Positions 17,612 to 25,926 of a stretch of DNA of 64,000 nt are shown piece after piece; position 1 is the stretch's first letter, and each line of letters begins with the position of its first letter. This stretch comes from UBA6522 sp965237785 (GTDB lineage Bacteria; Pseudomonadota; Gammaproteobacteria; Steroidobacterales; Rariloculaceae). The notes under the pieces were generated by a model. That model searched no databases, was not told the DNA's origin, and worked only from the letters and a program-made list of their open reading frames with translations. The position numbers and the translations under genes were made by a program. The stretch lies in the NCBI GenBank assembly GCA_965237785.1, contig OZ250159.1:1922001-1986000 (forward strand), given 5' to 3'.

Positions 17612-17757
17612 ATTCGCCTCGGGCTGTCCCTCCCGTTTAATCATGCGATAGTGGTTCATGCGGCCATCCGAACGTTTTCGCTACGAAGACCGCCCACCCG
17701 ACCCGCTCATCGAAAGGAACGCCGAGAACTCAGATCTCCGGCGATCAGGAGCTCTCG

Positions 17758-19203
17758 TTATCGCGTCCGGCTGGTCTCGCTGCCGCGCAAGCTAGCGATC
17801 TCTTCTTGCAACGCCAGATACTCTGAGCGCTCTTCGGAAGACAACTCACCGGTAAGCAAATTGTTGTGTTCGTACGGATCTGACTGCAGGTCGTAGAATT
17901 CCTCTACGCCGTCGAACTTCAGTAACTTGTAGCGCTCGTTGCGCATGGCGGAGTAGGCGGTCGGGACGCCGGCGAAGCCACCGAAGAACTCGTCTGCAAA
18001 GATCCAGTCGCGAGGAGTGGCCGTGGGGTTTGAAAGCGTTGGAAGGAAACTGATCGAGTCGTGGGTTACTTCGGCGGGAATTGTTTTTTCCGGCTCGATG
18101 CCCGCCATCTCCATAATAGTCACGAACAGATCCACGGAGTTAACCAGCGCTTCGGAGATCGCACCGCGTTGTACGCCGGGTCCGGTCACGAGAAACGGCA
18201 CGTTGACGCCGCCTTTGTAGACCGTTCCTTTGGAGCGTCCGGCCTGGAACGGCGCCGACACGAGGACGCTCGGCGTGCCGTTGTCTCCCATGAAAATCAC
18301 ATAGGTATTCTCACGGACTTCGGGCTCAAGCGATGCGAGCATCCGGCCGATTTGTGCGTCCATGGCTTCGATCATTGCGGGGAAGTTCGAATCCGAAGTC
18401 CCAGTTCGCGCATCGTCGGGGGGCATATGCAGCGGACCGTGAGGCAGGTTGAACGCGAACCACAGGAACCAGGGATTCTCGCCCTGTTCATCGATCCAGG
18501 CGATGGCGTCATCGACTTTATCGGTTGGTGTATAGCCGGTCGCCCCGGCTACCTCGCCATCGATGACTTTGTTCCAGGCGAAATAGGATTCGACTCCGCC
18601 CGTAATGCTCCCGGAAAAATGATCGAAGCCGACACGATTCGGATGGTCCAGCCAGCCGTTGGACGAGTCCGCCAGATGCCATTTGCCGATAGCGGCGGTG
18701 GAGTAACCGAGTTCAGCATTGTCATTGAAGGCCATGGGTAGCGTGTACTCGTCGACGCTCAAGCCGTAGCGTGGCAGTGACTGGAGACCAGCGCCGCCCA
18801 TTCCGGCAGCCATCTCGCCGGCCATACCACCGCTCATGCCTGTCGTCATGTTGGGGAGAGCCCAGTCAGGCACGGCGGGGGGTTCCGGCAGGGGCCCAAG
18901 CGCTGTAACGGGTGCCCCGATTCCCGTCCGGAATCCGTAACGGCCGGTCATGATCGTCGCCCGGGTCGGCGAACAGGCGGGCTGCGACCAAAAATTGATA
19001 AAGCGCACACCCTCTCGAGCCATCTCATCCAAATGGGGGGTGGCCGGCGGGTTCTCGCCCAGGCCGTAGGAACGCAGAGTCTCGACACCCATGTCATCGC
19101 CGATAATCAGCAGGATGTTGGCGGCGGACACGGCTGTCGCCGGGACGGCCGCCGCAAGAACGAACGAAGCCGCGAGCAGCCGAACGTTATGCTTGACCAT
19201 CAT
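17758..19203 (-). CDS. Exported sulfatase
   Basis: 481 residues, signal peptide to TAVSA. The alkaline-phosphatase-fold sulfatase signature is complete: IGDDMGVETLRSYG (metal Asp pair), CSPTR at Cys77 (site of formylglycine), AAIGKWHLAD, FMGDNGTP and GGVNVPFLVTGPG. An insertion after the first third is Met/Gly-rich (MTTGMSGGMAGEMAAGMGG), probably a surface loop. It removes sulfate from an unknown organic sulfate in the periplasm. It stands alone on the minus strand; no strong SD is visible. Confidence 0.9.
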   Translation of the reverse strand: MMVKHNVRLLAASFVLAAAVPATAVSAANILLIIGDDMGVETLRSYGLGENPPATPHLDEMAREGVRFINFWSQPACSPTRATIMTGRYGFRTGIGAPVTALGPLPEPPAVPDWALPNMTTGMSGGMAGEMAAGMGGAGLQSLPRYGLSVDEYTLPMAFNDNAELGYSTAAIGKWHLADSSNGWLDHPNRVGFDHFSGSITGGVESYFAWNKVIDGEVAGATGYTPTDKVDDAIAWIDEQGENPWFLWFAFNLPHGPLHMPPDDARTGTSDSNFPAMIEAMDAQIGRMLASLEPEVRENTYVIFMGDNGTPSVLVSAPFQAGRSKGTVYKGGVNVPFLVTGPGVQRGAISEALVNSVDLFVTIMEMAGIEPEKTIPAEVTHDSISFLPTLSNPTATPRDWIFADEFFGGFAGVPTAYSAMRNERYKLLKFDGVEEFYDLQSDPYEHNNLLTGELSSEERSEYLALQEEIASLRGSETSRTR

Positions 19204-19360
19204 CGTAGCGCATCGTTAATTCCTCCGAGCACCGCAGTGATATCCTTAACTTCCAAAAAGACTGGCCCGTCAACCGAGAACTACACATCATCATGCAGCA
19301 GATGGACACGTTCAGCCTGGCTGATTTCTCCCGAAACCACCTTATATCGGTACCGAGCAA

Positions 19361-20506
19361 ATGAAAAGAGAACTTTCAAACGTATTTGCGGTAACACTCG
19401 CTGCGCTGTCGCTTCCGCCTCTATCTTTTGCCCACCATGCCTTTGCACCGCATTTCGATACCAATATCGAGATCAACCTGATAGGCACTATTACCGAATA
19501 CAGATTCGTTAATCCGCATTCCTACATCTATTTTGATGTCGAAGAAGGCGGCGAAACGGTTAGTTGGCGATGCGAGATGGGTCCCGCCGCGCGTTTGAAG
19601 CAGATGGGCTGGAGCGAGGATTTTTTTGTGCCCGGCCAGACTGTCGATATGACTGGTAACCCCGCGCGTCGTGAAGAGAATGTGTGCATCCTGGGGACGA
19701 TGCGGCTCGAAAGTGGCCTGGAGCTAGCACGGGACGGCCCTCGCTCTCGTGTCAATATCGAGCGAGAAGATGAACCTGTCCGAGCCGAAGAAGAGATAGT
19801 TGGCGCCCTGGACAGGCCAAAATACCTGGAAAATGGGCAGCCGAATATTTCCGGCTCATGGCGTACCGTTTCTCGCGGCCCAAACGCCGTTGTTGAGCCG
19901 TCTGGGGCGCGAATCATACCCACGGCCGCAGGCCGGGCGGCCGCCGAGGGTTATGACATGCGCTTCGATAGTCCACTGATGCGGTGCCATTACGTCAACC
20001 TCATAACGGGACTTAATCATGGCAACATGGTAAACAAAATCGACCAGAGCAGGGATGAGCTAACCATTCAATACGGGTTTATGGATGTGGTCAGAGTTAT
20101 CCATATGAATTTGGACCGGCATCCAGACAACATTGCTCCCAGCGCCACGGGCCATTCAATTGGTGCGTGGGACGGCGGTACGTTGGCGGTCGATACGATC
20201 GGCTTTGAGCCTGGGGTGCTGGAGCATCTAACGGGTGTTAAACACAGCGAGCAATTGCATGTCGTTGAGCGGTTCTTTATTGACGAGCAAACAAACTATC
20301 TTATGCGCGAATATACCCTGACTGACCCTTTATATATCGAGGGAGAATATTCAAACATGGACGGACAGGAGCTCGTGGATATTCCCTATGAGCCTTTTAA
20401 CTGTATTGAGCTCACGGGCAAAAACAACATCCGGCCCGGTGAACGGGTCATATACCATAATGGTGTCGGCTCGGTGAATTTCGTACCGGAAGAGCAGGCT
20501 GATTAG
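19361..20506 (+). CDS. DUF6152-VVET fusion protein, exported
   Basis: 381 residues. The N-terminal third is DUF6152 (AHHAFAPHFDTNIEINLIGT, the NPHSY box, WRCEMGPAARLKQMGW). A linker to about residue 158 leads to the VVET domain, which begins NGQPNISGSWRTV and has the motif GHSIGAWDGGTLAVDTIG. A GPAARL/W-x-ED-x-F region links it to the other fusion at 52806. The fusion supports joint action of the two domains that are separate genes at 1-1024 and 16467-17611. The start is ATG 19361 with only a weak GAG upstream. Confidence 0.83.
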   Translation: MKRELSNVFAVTLAALSLPPLSFAHHAFAPHFDTNIEINLIGTITEYRFVNPHSYIYFDVEEGGETVSWRCEMGPAARLKQMGWSEDFFVPGQTVDMTGNPARREENVCILGTMRLESGLELARDGPRSRVNIEREDEPVRAEEEIVGALDRPKYLENGQPNISGSWRTVSRGPNAVVEPSGARIIPTAAGRAAAEGYDMRFDSPLMRCHYVNLITGLNHGNMVNKIDQSRDELTIQYGFMDVVRVIHMNLDRHPDNIAPSATGHSIGAWDGGTLAVDTIGFEPGVLEHLTGVKHSEQLHVVERFFIDEQTNYLMREYTLTDPLYIEGEYSNMDGQELVDIPYEPFNCIELTGKNNIRPGERVIYHNGVGSVNFVPEEQAD

Positions 20507-20566
20507 GCGCGCTGCGCCGGAGACGAGAAGTGTAGCCCGCTCAGGCGCAGGCCTGATTGCACCTCA

Positions 20567-22063
20567 CTATTCAACGGTATAGGAATAATTCACATCCCCA
20601 TGCCGGCGACTGCCCACCTCATGCTCCGGCAGGTAAGAACGTACGTAGTCGACCTGTACATTTTCGGGCGAGACGGTGACGTTAAGATACCCCGAATTGT
20701 CCAGCACGCCTCCGGACAGGTAGGCATTCCTGTTGCGAGCCGTGTAGGTGTCGTCGGCCGGGTTAGGCACGGACTGATAAACGACGCCATCGAGTTCCTG
20801 GTGCGCGAAGATATGATCGTGAGCCTGGAAGAAAATGGTGACGCCGTTCTCGACCATCAGCTGATGTATCGGTAACTCCCAATTGGGACGCTGCGTGTCG
20901 AATTCCCACTCACCGTCGTCTGTGTAACCGCCCCACTCGTATTTAGTTGCGCGTTCGATTCCGCCGCGCCCTGTGCCGAGTACATGGTGAGTGAAAACGA
21001 ACTTGTGCTCTGCATCGCTTTCCTCAAGAGTGGTTTTGAACCACTCGTATTGCGCGTCACCGATCGTCGCATCCCAGAGGTTACCGGTAGGTCGCGTGAG
21101 CGCTCTCCAATCGTCGACGATCTCACTCCAGGGTGGGTTGCTTCCCATCCCCATTGCCATGCCGCCATTGCCGCCGCCGATACCCTCCGTCACGCGGGTC
21201 GAGTGCCAGTAGGGATCGAGAGAGACGAACAGCGCATCGCCCCACTCGAACGCGAAGTAGTCCCCCAGCAGACCGATTCCGGGCACGGGCTCCGGGTTGC
21301 CACTGTAAAATTCATCAGGGGTTGGCACGGGAAAGAAACGGTTTCGCGCTCTTCCAGCAAAAATGGCAACATCATGAAGCACCGTATCGAGCAGGCTGCG
21401 CCGAGCCTCCTCGTGATTTCCGTTGACTGGAAAGAGCGCCGTCGAGTTCGCCATGAGCCCAAGAAATCGCCGCTGATTGATGTAGATATCGTCGACGAAT
21501 TTCTGGGTAAGCAGGCTGCGGTCGCCCTGAAAGAAGTCCGGCACCTGAGGTGAGATGTTGAAATCATCGCCGAGCATGAAGTAAAGGTCCGGCTGCGCAT
21601 CCGCAACAAGCCGCATAGTCCGGGCGTAGAGGTCCGGGTGATACATGCTTCTGCGACGTTCAGGGTGAGAATCGCCTTGTACGCCGAAGCTGAACGTGGC
21701 GCCCTTCGATCGCTGCGTTCGAAACGAATGCTCATCACCCACACGGCTTCCGTCGGTGTCCATATAGGTCACGCGATAGTAGTAGCGGCGATCGGGTGCC
21801 AGTTCCGTGATCGCAACCGCGGCCGTGCCGTCGGCCGAAGCCGCAGTCGACGCCGTGCTTTGCGAGAGCCGCTCGGGCGCTTCACCGTATTCGACAGAGA
21901 CCTCGGTACCTTCCTCGGCGAGGACATGAACCACGATGGAAGTGTCTGTCGGCCGGCCGAGAATGATGTTCTCGCCATCTTCGGTCTGAGCGGCAGACCG
22001 AAGCGCTACGGCTGCAAGCCCTGCAGACAGAAGAAGTACAAGAAGTGCGCGTTTATCGCCCAT
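20567..22063 (-). CDS. Exported metallophosphoesterase
   Basis: 498 residues from ATG 22063 (GGGAGG ten bases before). Signal peptide to SAAQ; PAP-type beta-sandwich (NIILGRPTDTSIVVHVLAEE); catalytic motifs GDSHPERR, LGDDF, GNHEEARR, FTHHVLGTGRG and FQAHDHIFAHQ. A Met/Gly run (GGGNGGMAMGMG) sits in a loop. It is a close relative of the duplicated pair at 10412 and 25927 but has HH where they have HQ, and its leader shares the conserved block at 22094-22124. It has no NHL gene behind it, unlike the pair. It is convergent with the fusion gene at 19361. Confidence 0.87.
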   Translation of the reverse strand: MGDKRALLVLLLSAGLAAVALRSAAQTEDGENIILGRPTDTSIVVHVLAEEGTEVSVEYGEAPERLSQSTASTAASADGTAAVAITELAPDRRYYYRVTYMDTDGSRVGDEHSFRTQRSKGATFSFGVQGDSHPERRRSMYHPDLYARTMRLVADAQPDLYFMLGDDFNISPQVPDFFQGDRSLLTQKFVDDIYINQRRFLGLMANSTALFPVNGNHEEARRSLLDTVLHDVAIFAGRARNRFFPVPTPDEFYSGNPEPVPGIGLLGDYFAFEWGDALFVSLDPYWHSTRVTEGIGGGNGGMAMGMGSNPPWSEIVDDWRALTRPTGNLWDATIGDAQYEWFKTTLEESDAEHKFVFTHHVLGTGRGGIERATKYEWGGYTDDGEWEFDTQRPNWELPIHQLMVENGVTIFFQAHDHIFAHQELDGVVYQSVPNPADDTYTARNRNAYLSGGVLDNSGYLNVTVSPENVQVDYVRSYLPEHEVGSRRHGDVNYSYTVE

Positions 22064-22093
22064 AGTTGGCCTTCCTCCCAAAAGCCACCCCCC

Positions 22094-22124
22094 TTGATCG
22101 AGAGATCCTTGTACGTCATCGGCA
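22094..22124. promoter_or_regulatory. Conserved leader upstream of MPE, copy 3
   Basis: TTGATCGAGAGATCCTTGTA followed by CGTCATCGG, matching 11934-11964 and 27441-27470. Here no parD/parE sequence follows, so the block is conserved without the toxin-antitoxin remnant. Confidence 0.4.
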
Positions 22125-22257
22125 GTTGTACGCCAACCGAAGGGCCGACTGAACGTTAGTTGAACCGGCTCCGGTCTCTCTATACTTGCACATTTCGCCG
22201 CTTGGAACGGCGAGTTAACTCAGACTGCCGCCCAATGATTGCCATGATTTCGGCGTT

Positions 22258-22410
22258 TCTTGCCACGCCGGGGAGATTCGCAGGGACGATCGAACACCGT
22301 TGGCCGGCAATGATCGCTCACAACACCCAATGCGCGCCGAGTCACACCCTCATCGACCCTCTCAGCCGCTCCAATACGCCTGCCATGGGGCCTTTGAAAG
22401 TACTATCCTT
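22258..22410. repeat. Dispersed repeat, copy A
   Basis: It contains CGATCGAACACCGTTGGC, the GCGCGCCGAGTCACACCCTC box, CTCTCAGCCGCTCCAATACG and GGGCCTTTGAAAGTACTATC. Copies C (33141-33325) and B (27876-27962) share the right half. The stretch 22082-22474 around it holds no gene. Confidence 0.75.
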
Positions 22411-22474
22411 CCACTATAAAATTTGCCGTAGTCCCACGGCTGCTTTCTATCCCCATGCCGCTTTACGAATATGA

Positions 22475-23401
22475 ATGCCGCAGAAAGCGGCAAGGACGCC
22501 GGAAACAGCAACGAGAACTCCTCCGATGACACAAGCGCCAAGAAAAGACAAATTCCGGCGCAGCCGGCGATGCATGAGCGCCGGGCCGCGTGACGTATCG
22601 GTCATTTTCAGCACCTTTCGCCAGCCGGGGTGGCTGCGCAAGGCACTTTGCGGATTTGCTCTCCAGAATCACCGGGACTTCGAAGTCGTCATAGCCGATG
22701 ACGGCTCCGGCGAGGAGACGGCCGAGGTCATCCGATCTGCCCGCAGGAGCACGGGGCTACGAATCGAGCACGTCTGGCAGCCGGATCTGGGGTTTCGCAA
22801 ATGCCGGATACTGAACAAGGCCATCCTCAAGGCACGGGGCCGCTACCTGATCTTCACCGACGGGGATTGCATACCGCACCCGCAATTCATAGCGCGGCAC
22901 CTTGTGCTGGCCGAACCGAAGCGTTTCCTTTCCGGAGGGTTGTTGCGCCTGCCGTTGGGCCTGTCCCACAACATCCAACCGGACGACATCGCCTCCGGGC
23001 GCTGTTTTTCCGCTTCCTGGCTACGTAGCCAGGGCATGCCGTTCACTTACAAGCTGCTCAAGCTCAGTGCGGGCCTGGGCTTCGGCGCGGTGTTGGACCG
23101 CGTTTCCCCCTCCACCGCAGGCTGGAACGGGCACAACGCCTCAGGCTGGAAGGACGACATCCTTCACGTAAATGGTTTCGACGAACGGATGGGCTACGGG
23201 GGAGAAGACCGGGAACTGGGAGAACGGCTGGAAAATACCGGAATTCGCGGCAAGCGCATCCGCCACCGGGTTACCTGCCTGCATCTGGACCACCCGCGCG
23301 GCTACGTGACTGCGGAAGCTCGCGCGGCCAACCTCGCCATCCGCCGCAAGACCAGACTTCAGCGCCGCACGCGCACCCGGCACGGCATCGCTCAACTGTA
23401 G
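22475..23401 (+). CDS. Glycosyltransferase family 2
   Basis: 308 residues. A GT-A domain starts with VSVIFSTFRQPGWLRKALCG, then EVVIADDGSGEET (nucleotide binding) and the metal motif in IFTDGDCIPHP. The second part has NASGWKDDILHVNGFDERM followed by GYGGEDRELGERL, typical of the galactosyltransferase-like C-terminal region of chondroitin-synthase-type GT2 enzymes. There is no signal peptide; it acts in the cytoplasm on glycan or lipopolysaccharide assembly. The start is uncertain: ATG 22475, 22526 and 22574 are all in frame and none has a strong SD; the domain begins after the last. Confidence 0.8.
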   Translation: MPQKAARTPETATRTPPMTQAPRKDKFRRSRRCMSAGPRDVSVIFSTFRQPGWLRKALCGFALQNHRDFEVVIADDGSGEETAEVIRSARRSTGLRIEHVWQPDLGFRKCRILNKAILKARGRYLIFTDGDCIPHPQFIARHLVLAEPKRFLSGGLLRLPLGLSHNIQPDDIASGRCFSASWLRSQGMPFTYKLLKLSAGLGFGAVLDRVSPSTAGWNGHNASGWKDDILHVNGFDERMGYGGEDRELGERLENTGIRGKRIRHRVTCLHLDHPRGYVTAEARAANLAIRRKTRLQRRTRTRHGIAQL

Positions 23402-23529
23402 CCCGCGAGCGAAAGCACCCCGTTGGAAACGAGGGCGTCGACGCCCTGAACCCTCGCCGCTTTTCGATTGTCGGGGTTCGATCCCCCAGAAACAGCCGCT
23501 GGCCATACGGTTGGTACGGTATCTCGCCG

Positions 23530-23800
23530 CCCTCGATGAAGCCTTGCGGGGGGTGCGCTCATCTTTTCGCCAGCCGCGTTCGCGGCGGACGTTCCGGACC
23601 TGCAAGGCATCTGGCTCTGGTCGTCGGAGGCCGGGCCGAGGGACATACGCTGCTGGGACATTCGAGTGGACGTTACGAAGACGACACCCTGGTTGTGGAG
23701 ACCATTCTCATAAGCGAGCAGCCCAATCCCGGGCCGGTGAAGCGGGCCGGATCTCTTATTGTTGCTGGAGAAAAGGCACGGGTTCGTAAGGATTGCGCAT
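23530..23800 (+). pseudogene. Degenerate VVET-domain gene
   Basis: One frame holds a signal peptide and domain start (LIFSPAAFAADVPDLQGIWL). After an apparent large deletion another frame holds the core motif GHSSGRYEDDTLVVETIL and part of the following strand (GPVKRAGSLIVAGEKARV). No intact frame joins them. It runs into the 3' end of the convergent DUF6152 gene. It is the decayed former partner of one of the two adjacent DUF6152 genes. Confidence 0.75.
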
Positions 23801-24184
23801 GGTGAGTTCGCGCCCGTCGGGAAGGGCCAGCCGGTTTGCCCGCATCTCGAACTCGGTATGACGGGAAGGGTGGCCGACGACATCTACATGGTCGCCGGGC
23901 TTCAGCGTGTCGCTCGACATCCGGCCATTGGCCAGGAACCCTGATGTGCCGCCCGTTTCCACCGTCCAATGCTCGATCCGACCGTCGTTCTCGACGTCAA
24001 TATGGATGAGCACGTGGGGATTGATGAATCTGAACTCGGTAACCGATCCCGAGATGGCCACCTCCAGGTCGGGATCGAAGTGATTCGTGAAACCGTGGTG
24101 AGCAGGGCCGGCTTCCGCGAATATCGCTGAAGCAATACCGGCAATCCAGATCGAGATTCTCGGGCGGGTCACTCTTGAATCCAT
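23756..24184 (-). CDS. DUF6152 family exported protein
   Basis: 142 residues from ATG 24184 with GGAGGGAAAAC directly before it. Signal peptide to GPAHHG; core AISGSVTEFRFINPHVLIHI, then EHWTVETGGTSGFLANG and KPGDHVDVVGHPS. All family landmarks are present. It is divergent from the next DUF6152 gene (161 bases between starts), so the two may share a regulatory region. Its 3' end overlaps the degenerate VVET gene. Confidence 0.85.
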   Translation of the reverse strand: MDSRVTRPRISIWIAGIASAIFAEAGPAHHGFTNHFDPDLEVAISGSVTEFRFINPHVLIHIDVENDGRIEHWTVETGGTSGFLANGRMSSDTLKPGDHVDVVGHPSRHTEFEMRANRLALPDGRELTMRNPYEPVPFLQQQ

Positions 24185-24344
24185 GTTTTCCCTCCATCTA
24201 TTGAAACAATCGTGTCTCATTCAACCGAATGAGGTTCCATCGTATGAAGTACCGTCGGTGGGAGTTCGGGAAAAGCATTGGTTGCTTGAGGAAATTGTGG
24301 GGGGTCGAATGTCATACTACTGTAGCAAACAGGAGATTCAAGAA

Positions 24345-24758
24345 ATGTCTAACTCGAGTTTTCGGGCGTTTTGCCTGATGGCAACGCTGGGACTGGTCAC
24401 TGCATTAGCGATGCCGGTGCTGGCGCATCACGGGGGTGCCGCCTATGGAAACGAAATCGTGACGCTGAATGCGACCGTCACTGAGTTCCGATTCGCCAAC
24501 CCCCATGTCCGTGTGTCTTTCGATGTGGCGACCGAGTCTGGCGAGGTTCAGCACTGGATCGGCTCCCTGACGGCACCGAACAAACTGGCCAGGGCCGGCT
24601 GGACCAAGTCCACGCTGGAACCGGGAGATTCGATTGAGATTACCGGCCGGCGCGGCCGAAACGGTGCTCACGCGATGCAAATCAGGCAGATCGTCATGGC
24701 GGAGGATGGCCATGTTCTGCAATTGCGGGAGCAACTCGACGGACGAACCCTACCCTAG
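24345..24758 (+). CDS. DUF6152 family exported protein
   Basis: 137 residues from ATG 24345 (AGGAG 12 bases upstream). Signal peptide to VLAHHG; core ATVTEFRFANPHVRVSFDVA; QHWIGSLTAPNKLARAGW; EPGDSIEITGRRGRNGAHAM. It is closest to the genes at 23756 and 48327. It stands alone; the second copy of the 3-kb duplication begins 14 bases after its stop, so the insertion spared the gene. The start at 24183 is rejected because it would bury the signal peptide. Confidence 0.85.
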   Translation: MSNSSFRAFCLMATLGLVTALAMPVLAHHGGAAYGNEIVTLNATVTEFRFANPHVRVSFDVATESGEVQHWIGSLTAPNKLARAGWTKSTLEPGDSIEITGRRGRNGAHAMQIRQIVMAEDGHVLQLREQLDGRTLP

Positions 24759-24802
24759 ATTCGGTTCGGCCTCGCCCCTCGGCAAGCCAGACACGGATCG
24801 CC

Positions 24803-25852
24803 CTAAGGCCTCACGCGCACATACTTCTGAATGCGCCGCGGGCGCGGCTCACCGCCGTAGATGTTGCCGTCTCTGTCGACGGCCACGAACTCCGCCCCGT
24901 TGCCGGCGGGGCTACGCGGATCCCCCCACGGGTAGAGGATGAACTCGGTGACCCAGCCGGTAGCCACATCGCCGATCCGGATCCCCATTTCCCACCCCGG
25001 GTTCTGCAGGTCGTCCGACTCGGAATCGGCCACGAAGATGCGCCCGCGGTCATCGAAGGAGATGCCGCTCGGACGCCCGAACTGGGTCCACTGCGCAATG
25101 AACTCGCCTTCCTGATCGAAGATCTGGACGCGGTTGTTCGACCGGTCGCCGACGAAGATGCGCCCGTCGGCGTCCATGGCGATGGCATGGAGGGTGCGGA
25201 ACTCGCCCGGTGCGTACCCGCTCCTTCCCCACTCCTTGATGTAGGTGCCGTCCTGCGAGAACTTGACGACGCGGTTGTTCGTGTCGTTGGCATGGCCATC
25301 GGCCACGAAGACGTCACCGTTGTCGGCGACGACCACATCGGCCGGCGCGTTGAAACGATCCGGGCCGCCGCCCGCCTCGCCGGGCGTGCCCAGCGTCATC
25401 AACACCTCGCCCGTGGGACTGAACTTGATCACCTGGTGCCCGCGGATCCCCGCGGGGGTCCGGGCTTCGGCGATCGCATCGGTGACCCAGACGTTGCCTT
25501 CCGAATCGACGTCGATGCCATGGGGCCAAATGAACATCCCACCGCCGAAGCTGTCGGCGACGTTGCCGTCCATGTCGAATTTCACGACCGAATCGAGGTC
25601 GGAGTCGAGACACTCGTAGCCGAAAAACTCCCCGGGCGCGTCGCACCGGATAACCGCCCACAGGTGCTCGCCATCCGGATCCATGGTCACCTTGCCGACC
25701 GCGCCCATCTCCCGGCCGTCCGGCAGTTTGGCCCAGCCGTCGACCTGGCGATACGGATTCGGGAGCACCTGGGCCGGCGCTACGCTCGCGCCCGCCATCC
25801 CCAGGATAACGGTTACGACCACCACATGCAGGCTTGTTCTCGACATCGTCAT
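24803..25852 (-). CDS. Exported NHL-repeat beta-propeller protein (duplication copy 2)
   Basis: 349 residues, same length and frame as copy 1 at 9288. Differences are mostly conservative (for example DAIAEARTPAGIRG against DAVAEARTPAGTRG, and DNGDVFVADG against DNGYVFVADG). Signal peptide and blades are unchanged. It lies 74 bases after the MPE gene, the same spacer as copy 1. Both copies are open, so redundancy or dosage rather than decay is seen. The propeller's function is unknown. Confidence 0.87.
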   Translation of the reverse strand: MTMSRTSLHVVVVTVILGMAGASVAPAQVLPNPYRQVDGWAKLPDGREMGAVGKVTMDPDGEHLWAVIRCDAPGEFFGYECLDSDLDSVVKFDMDGNVADSFGGGMFIWPHGIDVDSEGNVWVTDAIAEARTPAGIRGHQVIKFSPTGEVLMTLGTPGEAGGGPDRFNAPADVVVADNGDVFVADGHANDTNNRVVKFSQDGTYIKEWGRSGYAPGEFRTLHAIAMDADGRIFVGDRSNNRVQIFDQEGEFIAQWTQFGRPSGISFDDRGRIFVADSESDDLQNPGWEMGIRIGDVATGWVTEFILYPWGDPRSPAGNGAEFVAVDRDGNIYGGEPRPRRIQKYVRVRP

Positions 25853-25926
25853 ACCTCGCTATACAGAAATGGCCGACCGCGGGTCGGAAATCCAACCGGT
25901 CGTCGGCGAGCACACGCCGCCGCGCT

